Shown here: piece after piece, positions 11,420-24,533 of the stretch
Numbering within the stretch: the first letter of the stretch is position 1
Layout: every line of letters begins with the position of its first letter
Assembly (NCBI GenBank): GCA_019095985.1
Contig: CM032660.1
Location: forward strand, 22,679,800 to 22,743,799
Direction of reading: 5' to 3'
Length of the DNA: 64,000 bases
Source: Streblospio benedicti
Taxonomy: Eukaryota > Annelida > Polychaeta > Spionida > Spionidae
Made by a program: the position numbers and the translations under genes
Notes under the pieces: generated by a model
Seen by the model: only the letters and a program-made list of their open reading frames with translations
What the model was told of the DNA's origin: nothing
Database searches by the model: none

Positions 11420-12280
11420 TCGTTTTCGTTTCGGCAACTCACTGGCCAGTCATATAGTTTTACATCAATCAAAAATCTGCAAAACGGCTCAGGTGCCAGC
11501 TAAAAAGAGAGAACAAACTGGGCTTTGAAACTTACACATAATAAGAAGACAAACTCTCTGGGCTGCGTGTGGTCGCAGTCTTCATTAACCTCATTCAGAA
11601 AAACAGTTCACGCCCAAATCATCAGCGAGGGAGGTGGCCCGGAGGTGTAAAGAAAACACGTGTGTAGGCCTACATGTTATTTTGTCTGAAGCTCGTGTTG
11701 TGTTCAGCTAGGGTGTTGCAACGTATTAGATCAAATAGTTTTGCAATGAGATGGTTTATTATCATTACAATATTGCACGTATACATGACAAGAAAGAATA
11801 TTAATGCTTGAATGGAATAAGTATGCATACCGTGCGCAATTATATGGTTTACGACATGCTTACTTTTATAGCCCTGCGCGATTATTGTCCTGACACCAAT
11901 TCAATTGCCACTCTAAGGCACATACACGTAATCTATTGTTCCATTATTATTTGAGCAAACAGGTGTGGAGCTAACCCGAAGAGGTCTATATCTTAAACCT
12001 AAAAGTTCCTGAAGTGGGTTTACAATGTGATGTATTAAGCCAGCATCACACTGTCATAATCCAAACGCGAATCCAGTCGACCGGGTGGGGGTTGAAAATG
12101 TCAAAGTCTGCCGATCCGTAGAACTAGCCGTTATCAACATGTTTAGTACAATGAATACGTGTTGCCGGGAAAAACGTAAATATTCTAAAATCAGGAACTA
12201 CATGTTTACAACTACAGCTCTTCTATTCTCTTTGAAATAATTATACTAAAAAATATATAAGAAGGCGAATGTATGAAATA
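11420..12280. other. Intergenic DNA with a diverged family-B fragment
   Basis: Around 11440-11520 the words ACATCAATCAAA, GGCTCAGGTGCCAGCTAAAAA recall the start of repeat B (17331, 19865), so an old copy probably lies here. The remainder shows nothing supportable. Confidence 0.45.
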
Positions 12281-12287
12281 ATTTGAA

Positions 12288-12362
12288 ATGATCTAATGGT
12301 AAAAATATATGACCACTAATTTCTAATGATCTAATGGTAAAACTATATGACCACTAATTTCT
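12288..12362. repeat. Two-unit tandem repeat, ~37-bp period
   Basis: ATGATCTAATGGTAAAA-TATATGACC...TTTCT is present twice in succession with a single-base difference. A simple local duplication. Confidence 0.85.
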
Positions 12363-12965
12363 GCTTTAAACCTATCGGAGAGCACGATTTTGGGTGGGTC
12401 ACTGCTTCTTCTTCTTTTCAATAATCGCTAGGCTCCTGTCGGATATCGCAGCGATGAGTGATAGCGGCAGCTAGGGCATTGCTGACAGCCTTGCTCTGAA
12501 GCTGTTCACAGAACCTGCTGATGTGATGGTGTCTGGAAGACTGTTCTCACTGTACTAAAGTTCTGGGAATAAACGATTGTCTGTATTCCTCTGTTTTACA
12601 AGCCAAAGTCATTATCTTTTGTTTGGTAGAGCCCCCACGTGCGGGTCTACTGCTAGCGTACTATATCATATATTGCGACAGCCACGTAGGGACCAACATC
12701 CCCAAATCCAAGGGATTTGGCCCCAAATCCACAGGATTTGGGCCTCTAAATCTCACTTCAAGGCTTGGCGAGGCTGGGGGACATACGTACATACATATAG
12801 ACCTCGTTTAGACAATTCCATGTTCCGGTACGTGCTCTGAGGGGCAGACCACCGCCAGCATTTGTGCGAAATCCCATTGGAGCCGGATCAAAGGGAGTGG
12901 CTAAGACTAATATTCTATGATGTCATTTGGGCGAACAAATTGATTCAAATAACCCGCCGAGCTGG

Positions 12966-13257
12966 CACGACAGGCGAAATGAGATTTGTACAGACTCAGC
13001 CGCCGTCACACACACAAGTTGTCCTCTTTCACCTCTAAATGTCGATTTCCTCTATCCTTTGCTTGGTTTATTCCCGCATAATTACGAAATGGCAGTGACA
13101 CGATATCGACTTTCACAACAACTGTCATATAGTGAGTGGATGCGGTAATGGCTTTTGATGATGAATGCACCTGTTTACACGGACGAATCATACTAGTAAG
13201 TAGGAAGGAAATTACCATAATTAACTGACGGATACACGTGCACGTGTAGTTAAAAGG
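12966..13257. repeat. Dispersed repeat C, copy 2
   Basis: Partner of 9188-9512 in the same orientation, similar up to ACACGTGTAGTTAAA. It then continues with AGGTGTCCGGCC instead of the foldback element. Confidence 0.7.
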
Positions 13258-13617
13258 TGTCCGGCCAATAAACACTTAAAGTAGTGGACGTTCTCACCAC
13301 GGATGTGATATAAGAAGCCATTGTGCTGAGCTCTCCTGTGATGCTGTGTGAGAGTGGCAACGGGAGCCGCCAGGTCATGATGATCCAGATCGATTAATCA
13401 CTGTCACTCTCCTGTCAGAAAGTCTCTGGCATTAAGCACATGTGCTAGGATTAAGGACTAGTGAAAGTGATGCTCCAAGTACATTAATCACTGCCACTCT
13501 CCAGCCAGAATACAGCCGCCGCCATTTGGAGCGCGTGTCTCATTAAGGAGAGTGTCAGTGAAGAGAAAAAGACGGCTGTGATTTTGTGGAGGTTTTCTCT
13601 GTATGGCCTAGTGGTAA

Positions 13618-13660
13618 ACTGCAGCGACGACGACGACGGCGGCGGCGGCGGCGGCAGAAG
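13618..13660. repeat. CGA/CGG trinucleotide repeat
   Basis: Short GC-rich trinucleotide tract. A word resembling a tRNA A box (TGGCCTAGTGGTAA at about 13600) precedes it, but no B box was found at the right distance, so no SINE is called. Confidence 0.7.
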
Positions 13661-14385
13661 CAGTGGAAGAAGCAGCATTTTGATAAGACCACTACAATAG
13701 ACCCCATGCAAAAATGTTATATGTTATACATTGCAAAATTGATGCAAAGTGAAGTTTCAAAAATAGTGTTCTCTGCACAGATCTCGTCCTTATTTCTTTT
13801 CCATGTGTCCCATGTGATTAATGTAACCGACTTTCTGATTCAATTCGTTTGTAATTCATCTGCATAAGCAGAACATATTTTGCATTAGAACAGTAGAAAC
13901 CTGACCCCTTCCCTGAATTGTGGCGGTTTCGAAACCCGTCGAACTGTCTGTCGGAACTGATCCACCAATCAGAGTGATTGCTCCAACACCAACATCTTTT
14001 ATTTCTTTATTTGATTTATTTCGTTTATCACACATTAAAACTACAAATCAGTAAAGAAAAGATTCAGACAGGTAAAAAAATGTAAATAGAAGTAAAATTG
14101 AATGGACATATACATAATAATGAAAATAAAGTAAACCATGTGACAAACTAGGAGCACTAAAAATATATCCATTTAAAAATGGAGAGTCTTATTTCCATAG
14201 TGAACCTAAGTGAAACATGGAAAAACAAATGACTAGAAATGATAAAGCCATAGAACATAATAATTAAGTTAATACTGATTATTTTTTTCACAACAATATT
14301 CTTATTACTCTTTTATTAAACGGACCGTATAATATTGTTTTGTTTTAAAAGACGCCAAACAGTATGACTTTTACTCCAATATTTA

Positions 14386-15490
14386 CAATACAATACAATA
14401 CAATACAATACAATACAATACAATTTATAAATTCCACTAAATGTTCATGTACGCTTGTAGGCCTCCTTAAACAAATGTTGCTTTAGTTGTGATTTAAAGG
14501 ATGCAAGAGTTTTGGATTGTCGAATGGACAGTGGAAGTTTATTCCATAATTTAGGTGCTGCTGTTGTTGCTATTTAATGCTAAAATATTTAAAAGTTTGC
14601 TGTCCATGAGGCTTAACTTTTGGTATAATGTACGACAACTCTTTTTTTCCTAGTATTATATGAATGACTCCCAAGCTTAACATCACATGAATATGCAGGA
14701 GCCTTTTTGATATGTATCTTATGCAATGAATATGAGGTCATATATTCAATTCGATCATTTACATTTAACCATCCAAATATTTTAAAACAACAAAGGTAGT
14801 GCCTTCTATCATAGTTTAAAACATACTAGTATCTAATTAATCTATTTTGAGTTGTTTGAAATATTGTTTTCACTTTTTGGGGCCAACCTCTAAACCAGCT
14901 GTTGACGCCAAAATCAAAATTAGACTGCACTAACACAGACACTACTAGTTTTCTCTCTTTAAACCCCAAATGCATATCATCTCTATACAAAAATTTCATT
15001 TTAGCATTAATTTTCTTCAGCATTGAGCTAGCCATAGACAAACCACTAAAATCCTGATCAAATGTAACACCTCAATATTTTATATAACTTTTTCACTCAA
15101 TTTCTTTGTTCTTGCACAATATATTCAATCTATTGCATTTACTAAGTTTCTTTTATGTACCAAACAAAATACTTTCAGTTTTACCCAAATGCAATGATAT
15201 CTTATTCTCTTGCAACCAATAGCCAAGTGATTCCAAATTTTCTGCCAATGTTATTTCAATCTGCCCTTGGGTCCGTCCCACTGGCAACTAAAGCGGAGTC
15301 ATCAGCATACAGAAAAAGATCACATGTGACTGTCTGAATCATGTCATTTACATACAGTGCAAACAAAAGTGGACCCAATATTGATCCTTGCGGAACACCA
15401 CATGTGACCCTCCTGTATGCTGAGACACTGCCATTAAAACTAACAAATTGCTGCCTCGTCCCATCAGCATGCAAAATCACATCAAATGAT
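14386..15490 (-). mobile_element. 5'-truncated non-LTR retrotransposon (CR1/Jockey-like)
   Basis: On the minus strand, 15480-15256 encodes a reverse-transcriptase palm with GVPQGSILGPLLFALYVND and LYADDSAL, i.e. the GxPQGS and YADD catalytic motifs of LINE RTs. Nearer the 3' end, 15041-14826 encodes a thumb/C-terminal segment with VLVQSNFDFG and QTTQNRLIRY, as in CR1/Rex1/Jockey-type elements. The element ends in an array of TATTG units (CAATA on the plus strand, 14386-14424), a usual LINE tail. The endonuclease and most of the RT are missing and the frame is not continuous between the two segments, so it is dead. Confidence 0.8.
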
Positions 15491-15957
15491 CCATGACTTT
15501 ATTTACTTATGGATGCCCGGTTTACTTAACTATCATTTATCCCCTTATTTTAGTATTTTATTTCTTTTAACTAACTGCAGATATACATGCTACTTGCAAA
15601 GTACATTGTCAACACAGCATAGATTGATATTACAGGCCCGTAGGAAGCAAAATGAGATTTGTAAGGCTATTTGAAACAAACACACACAAAATGAACAAAT
15701 TGTATGTAAATTTGATTGGACAATTGCTGATTTGCTTGTCAAATTGATTAGAATAATTGACTTTATGTATTTCCCCAAAAGATATTGGCAAGGGCATAAT
15801 TAGGCCCTTATATTCAAAACATAATAAATGGAAAATTACGCTCACAAATGTATCAATAGTAGATTAGCCTCAATCAGATGTGACAGTTTCATACAATTAG
15901 GGCAAATTCTGAAAGTGATCAGTAGTTTTTGCTTTTAATGTGTTTACAGACATGTTA

Positions 15958-16981
15958 TACCAGGTTCGACACCGACGGCGTATTGATGGCGCTTTAATGC
16001 GGCGTGCAATGCGGCAACAAAGCGTATCAAAGGTTGATTGGAGCGTCAGGGCTGTGATAGATCATGGGAAACCTTGGATTAGAGTGGGACATTCGGCAAG
16101 AGCGGCAAACTTTTTCAAACTGTTTAGAAATGTTGGTCGCCCTGTCACTAATTGATAAAAGCGCTGAGAGCGTATTAAACCCGCTTTACACTATAGCGAA
16201 TTCCACCTACGTAGCTCTACATGCACTGGCGAACTGGCAAATTCGTCAGGAATTTTAGAACATGTTCAAAAATTTTGAATGAACATTCAGTTTGGTTAAA
16301 GTTTGCTTCAAATAGTTATGCTGCATCTACGGATTGCAGAACATTCGCACATATAAGTAACACTTCGTTTGCCTCTGCAACTTGTCGTACCATGCATTTT
16401 TACTACGTTCAATGCCGCCACAATACGCCCAAGTTGACGACGTGACATAATACGTGCAGATGCGTTGCACGGGTACGCTCATGATCGCTCAAGTGTAAAG
16501 CGGATATTAAAGCTTAACAAAACGTAACAAAGCTCAGCAAAGCTTGACTCAATGCATAGGATAGCTTAACAGAGCTTGGTTCAATGCGGAGATCCCACTC
16601 TATAGTCTTATGTAGGCTCTGGATCCAAAGTGTCATAAAACAGCGATATCTACATTTTCCAATGCGTAACAAAACTTAACAGAGCTTAACAATGCACAAC
16701 GGAGCTTGGTAATCGTGAGAGTGCCTGGTTTAAAGCGTCTCAATCACATCAAAGTGTAAACAAGCGTAAGAAAACTTATCAAAGCCTAACCAAAGAGGGA
16801 TTAAAGCATAAGGAATCATAACAAGTAAAGAAATAACTCGTCACCCAAAGCCGCAACCGATTCATAGCAGAAGGTATCATTTCTTAGGAGATCGTGATAT
16901 GTTTTGAAGAAATAAGGAAAAAGGGCGCCGCTTTGCTCGCCAATTTAAAGTGTGGGATGCGCCGTTGGTGTGAACTATCCA
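15958..16981. mobile_element. Non-autonomous TIR element, family A, copy 1
   Basis: The ends CCAGGTTCGACACCGACGGC and GCCGTTGGTGTGAACTATCC form imperfect TIRs. The second copy starts ACCACGTTCACACAACGGCG, which gives a consensus end close to GTTCACAC-ACGGCG. The interior is an irregular array of AAAGC, TAACA and AGAGCTTAACA words on the plus strand, which may be repeated transposase-binding sites. No coding sequence. Superfamily not assigned. Confidence 0.65.
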
Positions 16982-17330
16982 TAATTGTCCGTATTTAAGT
17001 GCAAACTATGTTAACAGGTTGTATGCATCGTTTTAAACTTTGCAGGCCCCATAGGAAGCATAATGAGATTGATAAGACCATTTAAAAGTTGTGGTCTATA
17101 ATTGTGGATTTTTATTTTTTCACAAATGATTGGTCAGGCCATTGGTGAGGCCCAAAAATTAGGGATGTGGAAAAAAGCCAGAAAAAGAGCGATGTGGGAT
17201 TTCAAGGAAATGGGATGTGAGAAAAACACCTTAAACACCTTGAGGAATGTGAAAAAGGGCCAAACATGCAGGGGATGTGGGAAACACGGCCAAAAAGTTT
17301 AGGGTGTGGGATTTCTGGACCCTTCATAGC

Positions 17331-17880
17331 CCACTATATAGTGTTACCCTTGTTAGCAGCTCACAGTACTACATCAATCAAATGTGTCCAAACCTGCTGC
17401 ACATGAAGGCTCAGGTGTCTGCTAAAAATAAGAAACGCAAAGCGAGATTTTAAAGAGACATGCACAGGTGAATTTCATGTCATATCAACCTTTTATGCCA
17501 CATATATAGTGTGTGCTGAGCCATTTGAATATATACATTTTTTTATCTGTGTAGAGTGTTCCATTTCTTCATAATTAATAATTTCTGTAATCTGATTTCA
17601 TAAAATGTACCCCAAAATCATGTTTGTAACCAGTGATTGGAGATATAGATGTGACAATCAATATGGCAGCCCACTTTTTTTTAATAGGCATTGATATTTT
17701 ATCAAAACGCATACTAATAACTCTAAAATTGTAAGTTATTGGGAGCAACATGTCAAGTGTATCAAAAATGAAACTATTAATTCAATATATCTAAAAAGAC
17801 ATTCACTGTGCATGTCCTTGTAAACACATTACTAATAGACATCAATAAGAAGACCTGAGTCCATCTTTGCCGTAGGATGT
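17331..17880. repeat. Dispersed repeat B, copy 1
   Basis: About 550 bp nearly identical to 19865-20424. Differences are mostly one-to-three-base indels in A runs and a few substitutions. Both copies begin near CACTATATAGTGT, itself a small palindrome, and stop at GCCGTAGGATGTTTA, after which the flanks differ completely. Sharp ends argue for a mobile unit rather than a random duplication. No coding capacity. Confidence 0.8.
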
Positions 17881-17909
17881 TTAATGTACTAGATAATGCA
17901 TGAAGTTGA

Positions 17910-18037
17910 GGTTGATATTAAAATCTAAGAACCTGCAGACACCGTCTGACCCAGTTGTCCCCGAACTGAGGCGCAGCCGAGGTGAGGGACATCTGGGTCA
18001 GACGGTGTCTGCAGGTTCTTAGATTTTAATATCAACC
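17910..18037. repeat. Hairpin repeat with 52-bp arms
   Basis: 17910-17961 and 17986-18037 are reverse complements apart from one or two bases. The 24-base loop holds GAACTGAGGCGCAGCCGAGG. It lies just after repeat B copy 1 and is absent from the corresponding place after copy 2. Confidence 0.9.
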
Positions 18038-18908
18038 GAAACTGAATTGCATCATCTGACTTAATACTTGGCTTACATAATAATATTAATCCTTTGTGGC
18101 ACTTACACCATTTCTATTACTGTTGCTAATATGCCATAAAGGTGTGAACACAAACACAACACCCACAGCAGGCATAAACCTGCATTCAAGGCCTTGATTA
18201 AATCATGGATTCGGATGAAAATCTGTTTTAAAGGAAACAATGGTAAATGCTGGTGAACATGTAGAAAAAATAATATACCAATGGAGCATTATATATTTTA
18301 AAGATTTATGGCGTCAGTGTCATATTTAACAAGTAGTTTCATTATATACTTAAGCGTTTGGACTAATGCAGTGTTGTTATTGGTTGTTATTTGCACATTG
18401 TACTTATTGTACTTGGTAAAGATTAAAGTGCTCATTGATGTTTAATTGTTATTGACTAGCTTCCATGATCTCCATCATAAATTTTAATTTACAGATACAT
18501 GCAACAAACTTTAATCCATATGGTTCAAGTACTGCCTCTTTTTTAGGATCAGTTCATGTTGAATATGGTGTGGTGCTTGTGTACATTATGACATTCATTT
18601 GCATAAACACACACTTTTTAGTTAATCTAAGTGGATTGGTATATAAACTACCTGAAAAGTAGTAGCTCGTGTAAGTCAGTGTCCGGTGGTTTGAAGGTAG
18701 TGTCTGAGCCTTCGAGTTTGTGTTCTGACTGCTACTGTGCATGCATCAAAATATCAATCCGTATATCAAATGTAGGTCAAAAATATCAACCTGTGCATCA
18801 AATATAGGCCAAAATAATCTACGTCTCACACACCGTGTGGTGTAAGTTTCGAATATAGCAAACCACAGGACAATAGAAAAACAACAAGTTACAGTCGTAT
18901 AATCCCTA

Positions 18909-19545
18909 ATACCACGTTCACACAACGGCGTATCGATGGTGCCCTAAAGCGGCGTGCAATGCGGCAACAAATCGTATCAAAGCTTGATTAAAAAGTCAGG
19001 CTTGTGATAGATCATGGGAGAGCTTGGAATATAGTGGGACATTGCGCCAAAACTGTTTAAAAATTTTGGAAGCTCTGTCACCAATTGATGAACGCGCCGA
19101 TAGCGTATTAAAGCTTAACGAAACGTAACAGAGCTCAATAAAGCTTGACTCAAAACGTAAGAAATCATAACAGAGCTTAGTTCAAAGCGGGGACCCCAGT
19201 CTATAGTCTTATATAGGCTTTATGGATCAAAAGCGGCATGAAATCAGCGATCTGGGCATTTTCTAATGTGTAACAGAGCCTTAATAGCAGAGCTTAACAG
19301 TGCACAACAGAGATTGATAATCGTGACATTGCCTGATCTAAAGCGTCATAGTCGCGTCAGAGCATAAGAAATCTTATCAAAGCCTCATAAAAGCGGGATC
19401 AAAGCGTAAGAAACCTTAACAAGTAGGAAACTAATTCATCCCCCAAAGCGACAACCGATTCGTATCAGAGCATACCGTACCTTTTCAGACTGCGTTTTGC
19501 TCGCAGATTTAAAGCGCGGGATTAGCCGTCTGTGTGAACTGGGTA
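18909..19545. mobile_element. Family A element, copy 2 (shorter)
   Basis: It shares with 15958-16981 the left end, the segment GGCGTGCAATGCGGCAACAA, the phrase GTGATAGATCATGGGA, the AAAGC/TAACA word array and the right end GCCGTCTGTGTGAAC. It lacks about 390 bp of the interior of copy 1. Confidence 0.65.
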
Positions 19546-19864
19546 TAAACTAAACTTTCTATTTTTGTTTTAAACAATCTTAGTCAAACATAAATCATGT
19601 CACTCAATCTCCTGTAAAGGTTTGTTACTGTACGAGTCTGCTAATCATCATCGTCACATCTCACGGTTATATACGCAATATTCAACGACCCTAATGTTCA
19701 CGGAAGTTGACCTTAACAATGCTTAAAATCCAACCAATTACAAGGCCCACTGCCAAAATGTTCAGTGGCGCTGTCAACTGTCAAACGATCTTGCATTGCC
19801 ACGTAAGAAAAACCGAGTATGAATTTTGTTTTTGACATAAGTCTAACCCAAAGATATTTTTCCA

Positions 19865-20424
19865 CACTATATAGTGTGCCAATCCCCTTTGTTAGCAGCT
19901 CACAGTACTACATCAATCAAATGTGTCCAAACCTGCTGCACATGAAGGCTCAGGTGTCTGCTAAAAATAAGAAAAACGCCAAAGCGAGATTTTAAAGAGA
20001 CATGCACAGGTGAATTTCATGTCATATCAACCTTTTATGCCACATATATAGTATGTGCTGAGCCATTTGAATATACATTTTTTTATCTGTGTAGAGTGTT
20101 CCATTTCTTCATAATTAATAATTTCTGTAATCTGATTTCATAAAATGTACCCCAAAAATCATGTTTGTAAACCAGTGATTGGAGATATAGATGTGACAAA
20201 AATCAATATGGCAGCCCACTTTTTTAATAGGCATTGATATTTTATCAAAACGCATACTAATAACTCTAAAATTGTAAGTTATTGGGAGCAACATGTCAAG
20301 TGTATCAAAAAATGAAACTATTAATTAATATATCTAAAAAAGCAATTACTGTGCATGTCCTTGTAAACACATTACTAATAGACATCAATAAGAAGACCTG
20401 AGTCCATCTTTGCCGTAGGATGTT
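19865..20424. repeat. Dispersed repeat B, copy 2
   Basis: Near-identical partner of 17331-17880, same orientation. The order A then B is repeated in 15958-17880 and 18909-20424, but the DNA between A and B is different in the two places. Confidence 0.8.
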
Positions 20425-20562
20425 TACTCAGAACTACCTCGCAGTGGACCAATCTCACTCAGCTGCCACTTTTTAAAGGAAAGAGATAAAAATTCACCGT
20501 CCCTAGAAAAGGGTAAAAAACAAAAAAACCAAAGGGGCTAAAAAATTTTTAAATAAGCAAAG

Positions 20563-20662
20563 NNNNNNNNNNNNNNNNNNNNNNNNNNNNNNNNNNNNNN
20601 NNNNNNNNNNNNNNNNNNNNNNNNNNNNNNNNNNNNNNNNNNNNNNNNNNNNNNNNNNNNNN
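20563..20662. other. Assembly gap (100 N)
   Basis: One hundred unknown bases, a conventional scaffold gap of unknown true length. Open frames running through it are not real. Confidence 1.
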
Positions 20663-20737
20663 AGATGACAAGGTGATAGAGACAGAAATAGAACTGAAAG
20701 TTCGATACTGCCAAGTATGAACATGGCATTACATGTA

Positions 20738-20815
20738 CGGGGAATTAGCCTAATGGCCTAAGGCGCCTGCCCGTACACATATGACTGGTCTGGTGTGATC
20801 GTGACTTCGATTCCG
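20738..20815 (+). repeat. tRNA-derived SINE head or tRNA pseudogene
   Basis: GGGGAATTAGCCTAATGGCC contains an A-box-like TAGCCTAATGG, and GACTTCGATTCCGCC about 50 bases later is a B-box-like sequence (consensus GGTTCGANTCC). The spacing is right for an RNA polymerase III promoter, but the acceptor stem does not pair convincingly, so an active tRNA is unlikely. Confidence 0.5.
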
Positions 20816-20829
20816 CCTCTTTCCGAAGC

Positions 20830-22680
20830 TTCACACGTCTACCTGAATTATTTCACATGTCCGTGCATTGTCAATTGTTAATTAATACCTTTAAAGAGAC
20901 TAGAACTTTTATATTAGCGTATGGATATTCTATTACTTCAAACCGGGCCTGATTTCAACGTCCTCTTTCAACGAGCCGTGTTGCCATTGGGTTTAATCAG
21001 AGGCATTTTATGTTGGTACGCCGTAATGCAATGAATATATACATGCATGGGAGTTGGTACAATATTCCACACATTTGTGCATCCAATTATGACATATACC
21101 ATATCATGGGAGTTTTACATTTCTTCACTATGTATATTTATACCAGATAGAAGATTTTAAAGAGTAGTTTTTAATTTAAAAACTACAAAACCCATCAGCT
21201 TTAGTTGAAAGAAAACAAACACTCATACACTACATACAACTGGCAATGGAATTCGCATCCACGGACCCAAGGACATGTATAGTATGTTTGCACACGAAGA
21301 CATTATGTTCTAAATGCACACAGGGCCGTTTGCAATGTTTATCAAACATGTCCACCAAGGTAGCGGGTTATATATGGTGCTGTGTACGGGGCCAGATTGT
21401 GGTTGTTAGTGTTTGTGCGTGTGAGGGAACCATAGAGAACTCTAATTGGGGAGAGTATTGGGTGAGTCAATATGGTACACAGGGCTGTATGCTGAATTGA
21501 GGTTTTTAGTTTACGTGTTTCTTTGTTTACACGCAGCTGTCTAATTATCATATAATAGACCCAATGGCGTCAAACCTAATTGCAAGTAGTAGTAGTCTAC
21601 CGATATATTTAACAACACCAATAACAACATGCATGACTTCTAGCCAATTACCTGCATCATCTCTTGACGTGCGTCACAGTCAATACTAGGAATAGGGCAG
21701 TTTACCCTGTAGCACTGAAGGTGAACCGGGCTGGTCAGTAATTTTCCTGATTTGCAACTGACCAATTAACGTTACACATGAAATAATTATTGTCATGGTG
21801 TTTTCTCTAGGTTGTAGAAGGACTATAGGGTCATACAATAATCTGTGTGTTTGTTGGGGGTGAGTGGGTGGGGTCGGGGGATTAAAAACACGAAAACAAT
21901 CCTTTATTTACCCACGTTTTACCAAAGTCTTACTATAGTCTTTCGGAAAAAAATTCAATCTTCTTCAAAGAGCGTTTATACAATGAAATAATCCAATCAT
22001 ATTTCTGTATGGAAGATAAAAGTGTGAATTTGTATTTTCCAAGGTGTTAAACATGTGCTATGTAACGTCAATATCAATATTTCAATATCAACATAACCAC
22101 AATCATCATAATGATGCTCATCCTGCGGACCCCCTTTCTAAAAAATCCTGGATCTACTGCACAAGCGTACTTGGACATGTAAATAAACCAGTCCTGGGAA
22201 CTCCTGGATCCGTGTTTGTTTTTCTCCTCAAAGTTCCTAAAAAGTTAATTGTTTTGATAGAATCAGCGGCCGAATCAGAACTGTTTTTTTACTGTAAAAA
22301 CAGCTGATGTTATTAACCAGTGGGAAATGGAAATCCAAGTGGGAACAAAAACAGTGGCGTCGGAACAATTGTATTTGTGCAAATTGTAGCCTTAATCAGG
22401 ATTATAGGATTAGTGGGGGGATTATCTCCATATGCATGGAATGTATTTTGATTATATTGTTTACATTAATACTTCCTAAGCTTCTGAAAACAACTGCCAA
22501 TGGCACATTTGATGAGTTACATCATCCTTCTAACATTGCTATTTCAGTTATATGTCCTTCATATTAGCCGACGAACCTAATATTTCTAGGCTACACCACC
22601 CTCAAAAGGTCTATGGTGATTTTCGGTTAAAAGGCACCATATTCTAGACTAACACGACTTAACACCTTTGAAACATTGCT
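20830..22680. other. Intergenic DNA, nothing supportable
   Basis: No domain-bearing frame on either strand. Fragments near 22120-22210 (CCTGGATC words beside GGACCCCC) may be ends of the repeat also seen at 23050 and 61110. Confidence 0.5.
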
Positions 22681-23010
22681 TTCATTATTTGTTGCATTCC
22701 ATGTATGGAAAGTTCGTATCCCATAGGAATTTGTGCATGGATTATGAATTCCTAATCACATTTTAGTTAGCATGAAAAATGAAAAAGTTATGGCCAAAGA
22801 TATTTCTTAGTCATAGTGACAGATTTATTAACTCTCCCCCAAGCAAACACATGGTTGCACACCTCAAACAGATACATTTACTTCATTTTCCAACGTGTAT
22901 CATTGTCACAGACACCAATGGTATAATTATGCTCGAGACATTTCTTATGCAATACCATTAAATGTTATTTGAACGAAATTTTAGAACGTGCCAGAAGTAG
23001 CACGGACCAT
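22680..23010. repeat. Family D fragment
   Basis: It shares TCACATTTTAGTTAGCATGAAAA-type words, ATTTTCCAACGT and CATTAAATG with the interior of 4871-5609, in the same orientation. The terminal inverted repeats are not visible, so this is a decayed copy. Confidence 0.5.
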
Positions 23011-23049
23011 TCCGTGATTGAACTTCTTAAAAAAGATGCCTGGCATTGG

Positions 23050-23220
23050 TACTGGGAGTCCAGGTTTTCAGAAGGGGGCGGGGGTGGGGGTGGGGGTGGG
23101 GGTGGGGGGCGCACTTAAGGGATCTCATGGGCTTTGTACGCACGATTGATAGCGAACATGCCAAAACCCCTAAGAAAATAAGGTATGGTTGAAAAAGGCG
23201 GACCCCTTGGATTTGGATTA
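23050..23220. repeat. Dispersed repeat K, copy 1
   Basis: TCCAGGTTTTCAGAAGGGGG, a GGGGGT tract, GGCGCACTTAAGG and a closing C-rich segment before TTGGATTTGG. The same order of words (TCCAGG, GGGGGCG, GGCGCACTTAAG, CCCCC, CTGGATC) occurs at 61120-61260. It looks like a short TIR element with TCCAGG-type ends. Confidence 0.5.
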
Positions 23221-23299
23221 GAACACTAGCTACTAATGTCAAATGTCGGAAACAAATCACCCTATAAGTGACAGTAAACACAATGTTGACGTACTATAC

Positions 23300-24440
23300 A
23301 CTGGCCATCAACACCAGCACTCTATTGTGTGTGTAATTGGCAGAAGGTTCTCACAGCGAAACCAGGATATTGACCCCACCTATTTCTGCTCACATATTTA
23401 GTAATACGAATTCGGCGCATGAGATCTGTAATGCTATCGAGAGCTTTGTTTTAAGGTGTATCAGTCCATAGAAATCTAACAGCAGAAGTTAGCAAAAGCT
23501 GTATAGAATGAGCAGAAGCAAAAAACATGTCGATTAGATAAAACTTGAAATTAGCAGAAATAGCTGCTAATTAGAAATGGCTTCTGTGACTACACCTACA
23601 CTATGCGTTAATTTGATACGAGCTGTGTTTACAGTGTAAGTTACAGTTTATGACACATGAGCCAAAGCCTTCCACCAGAGATGACACAGGACACCACAGC
23701 TGTGTATCTTGTAATTAGCAATGTTAATATTGGGTCAGGCATTCCAGGTCCCTTAATTCTTGACCAACTTCCTCACCATTTTCATTGAATGGGGCGCGTG
23801 AGTGCAGGATAAGTGTGGCTTTATTGAAATAGTTTAAAAGATTCTGGTTAAACTCACTGACCGATCTCTTATAATCCAAATCCCATCCAATTTATTATGG
23901 ATTCATCTCTCATATCAAAATGTTCACTTACTAAAAGAAGAAAAAAACTAGTACCAAACCTATTCTTAATAATTTAATGGCCTGCACATTCAGGTGGTTT
24001 GAATAATCCATGATGCTGATGATGTGCAGGCCTATTGACGTTATCACTACAGGTTGATTTGAATCGGTAGTGTGTCCACCATGAGGTGCACGCACGTTAA
24101 ACACCACCAAGTTAAATGATACTGTTTAAACTGAATGCTCATCTGCACAAGATCTAATTAATTATTTGAGTATTACTACTTGCTTTTGTGCTAAAAAATA
24201 CTGTTTAAGTGGTGAGAAAATTAGGGCAATGGTATGTTATCCCCCCCCCCCCCAACACATACACATTTCATACAGTGCCAGACAGCACCCGACGTTGTCG
24301 CGAGGAAAGGTTGATTCTGTTGCTTCGGCTTGAAATCCTCATTTTTTTCTGTTTCGGGCGTCCCAATGCAAACGCCGACAAATGGTCTTAGCCCCGACGC
24401 CAATGTAAACAACTAGCCGAAACAAACGCTAGATATTAGG
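23300..24440. other. Intergenic DNA, nothing supportable
   Basis: No gene seen. A run of 13 C at about 24241 is the only oddity. Confidence 0.5.
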
Positions 24441-24465
24441 ACAAGCCCGACGTACAGCCCAGACT

Positions 24466-24533
24466 GATGGAACACACACACAGATGGAACACACACAAAG
24501 ATGGAACACACACAAAGATGGAACACACACAAA
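24466..24533. repeat. Minisatellite, four ~17-bp units
   Basis: GATGGAACACACACAAA-type units in direct tandem, in non-coding sequence. Confidence 0.85.

Noticed and set aside
20503-20729. Open frames crossing 20563-20662
   Set aside because: They read through an assembly gap.
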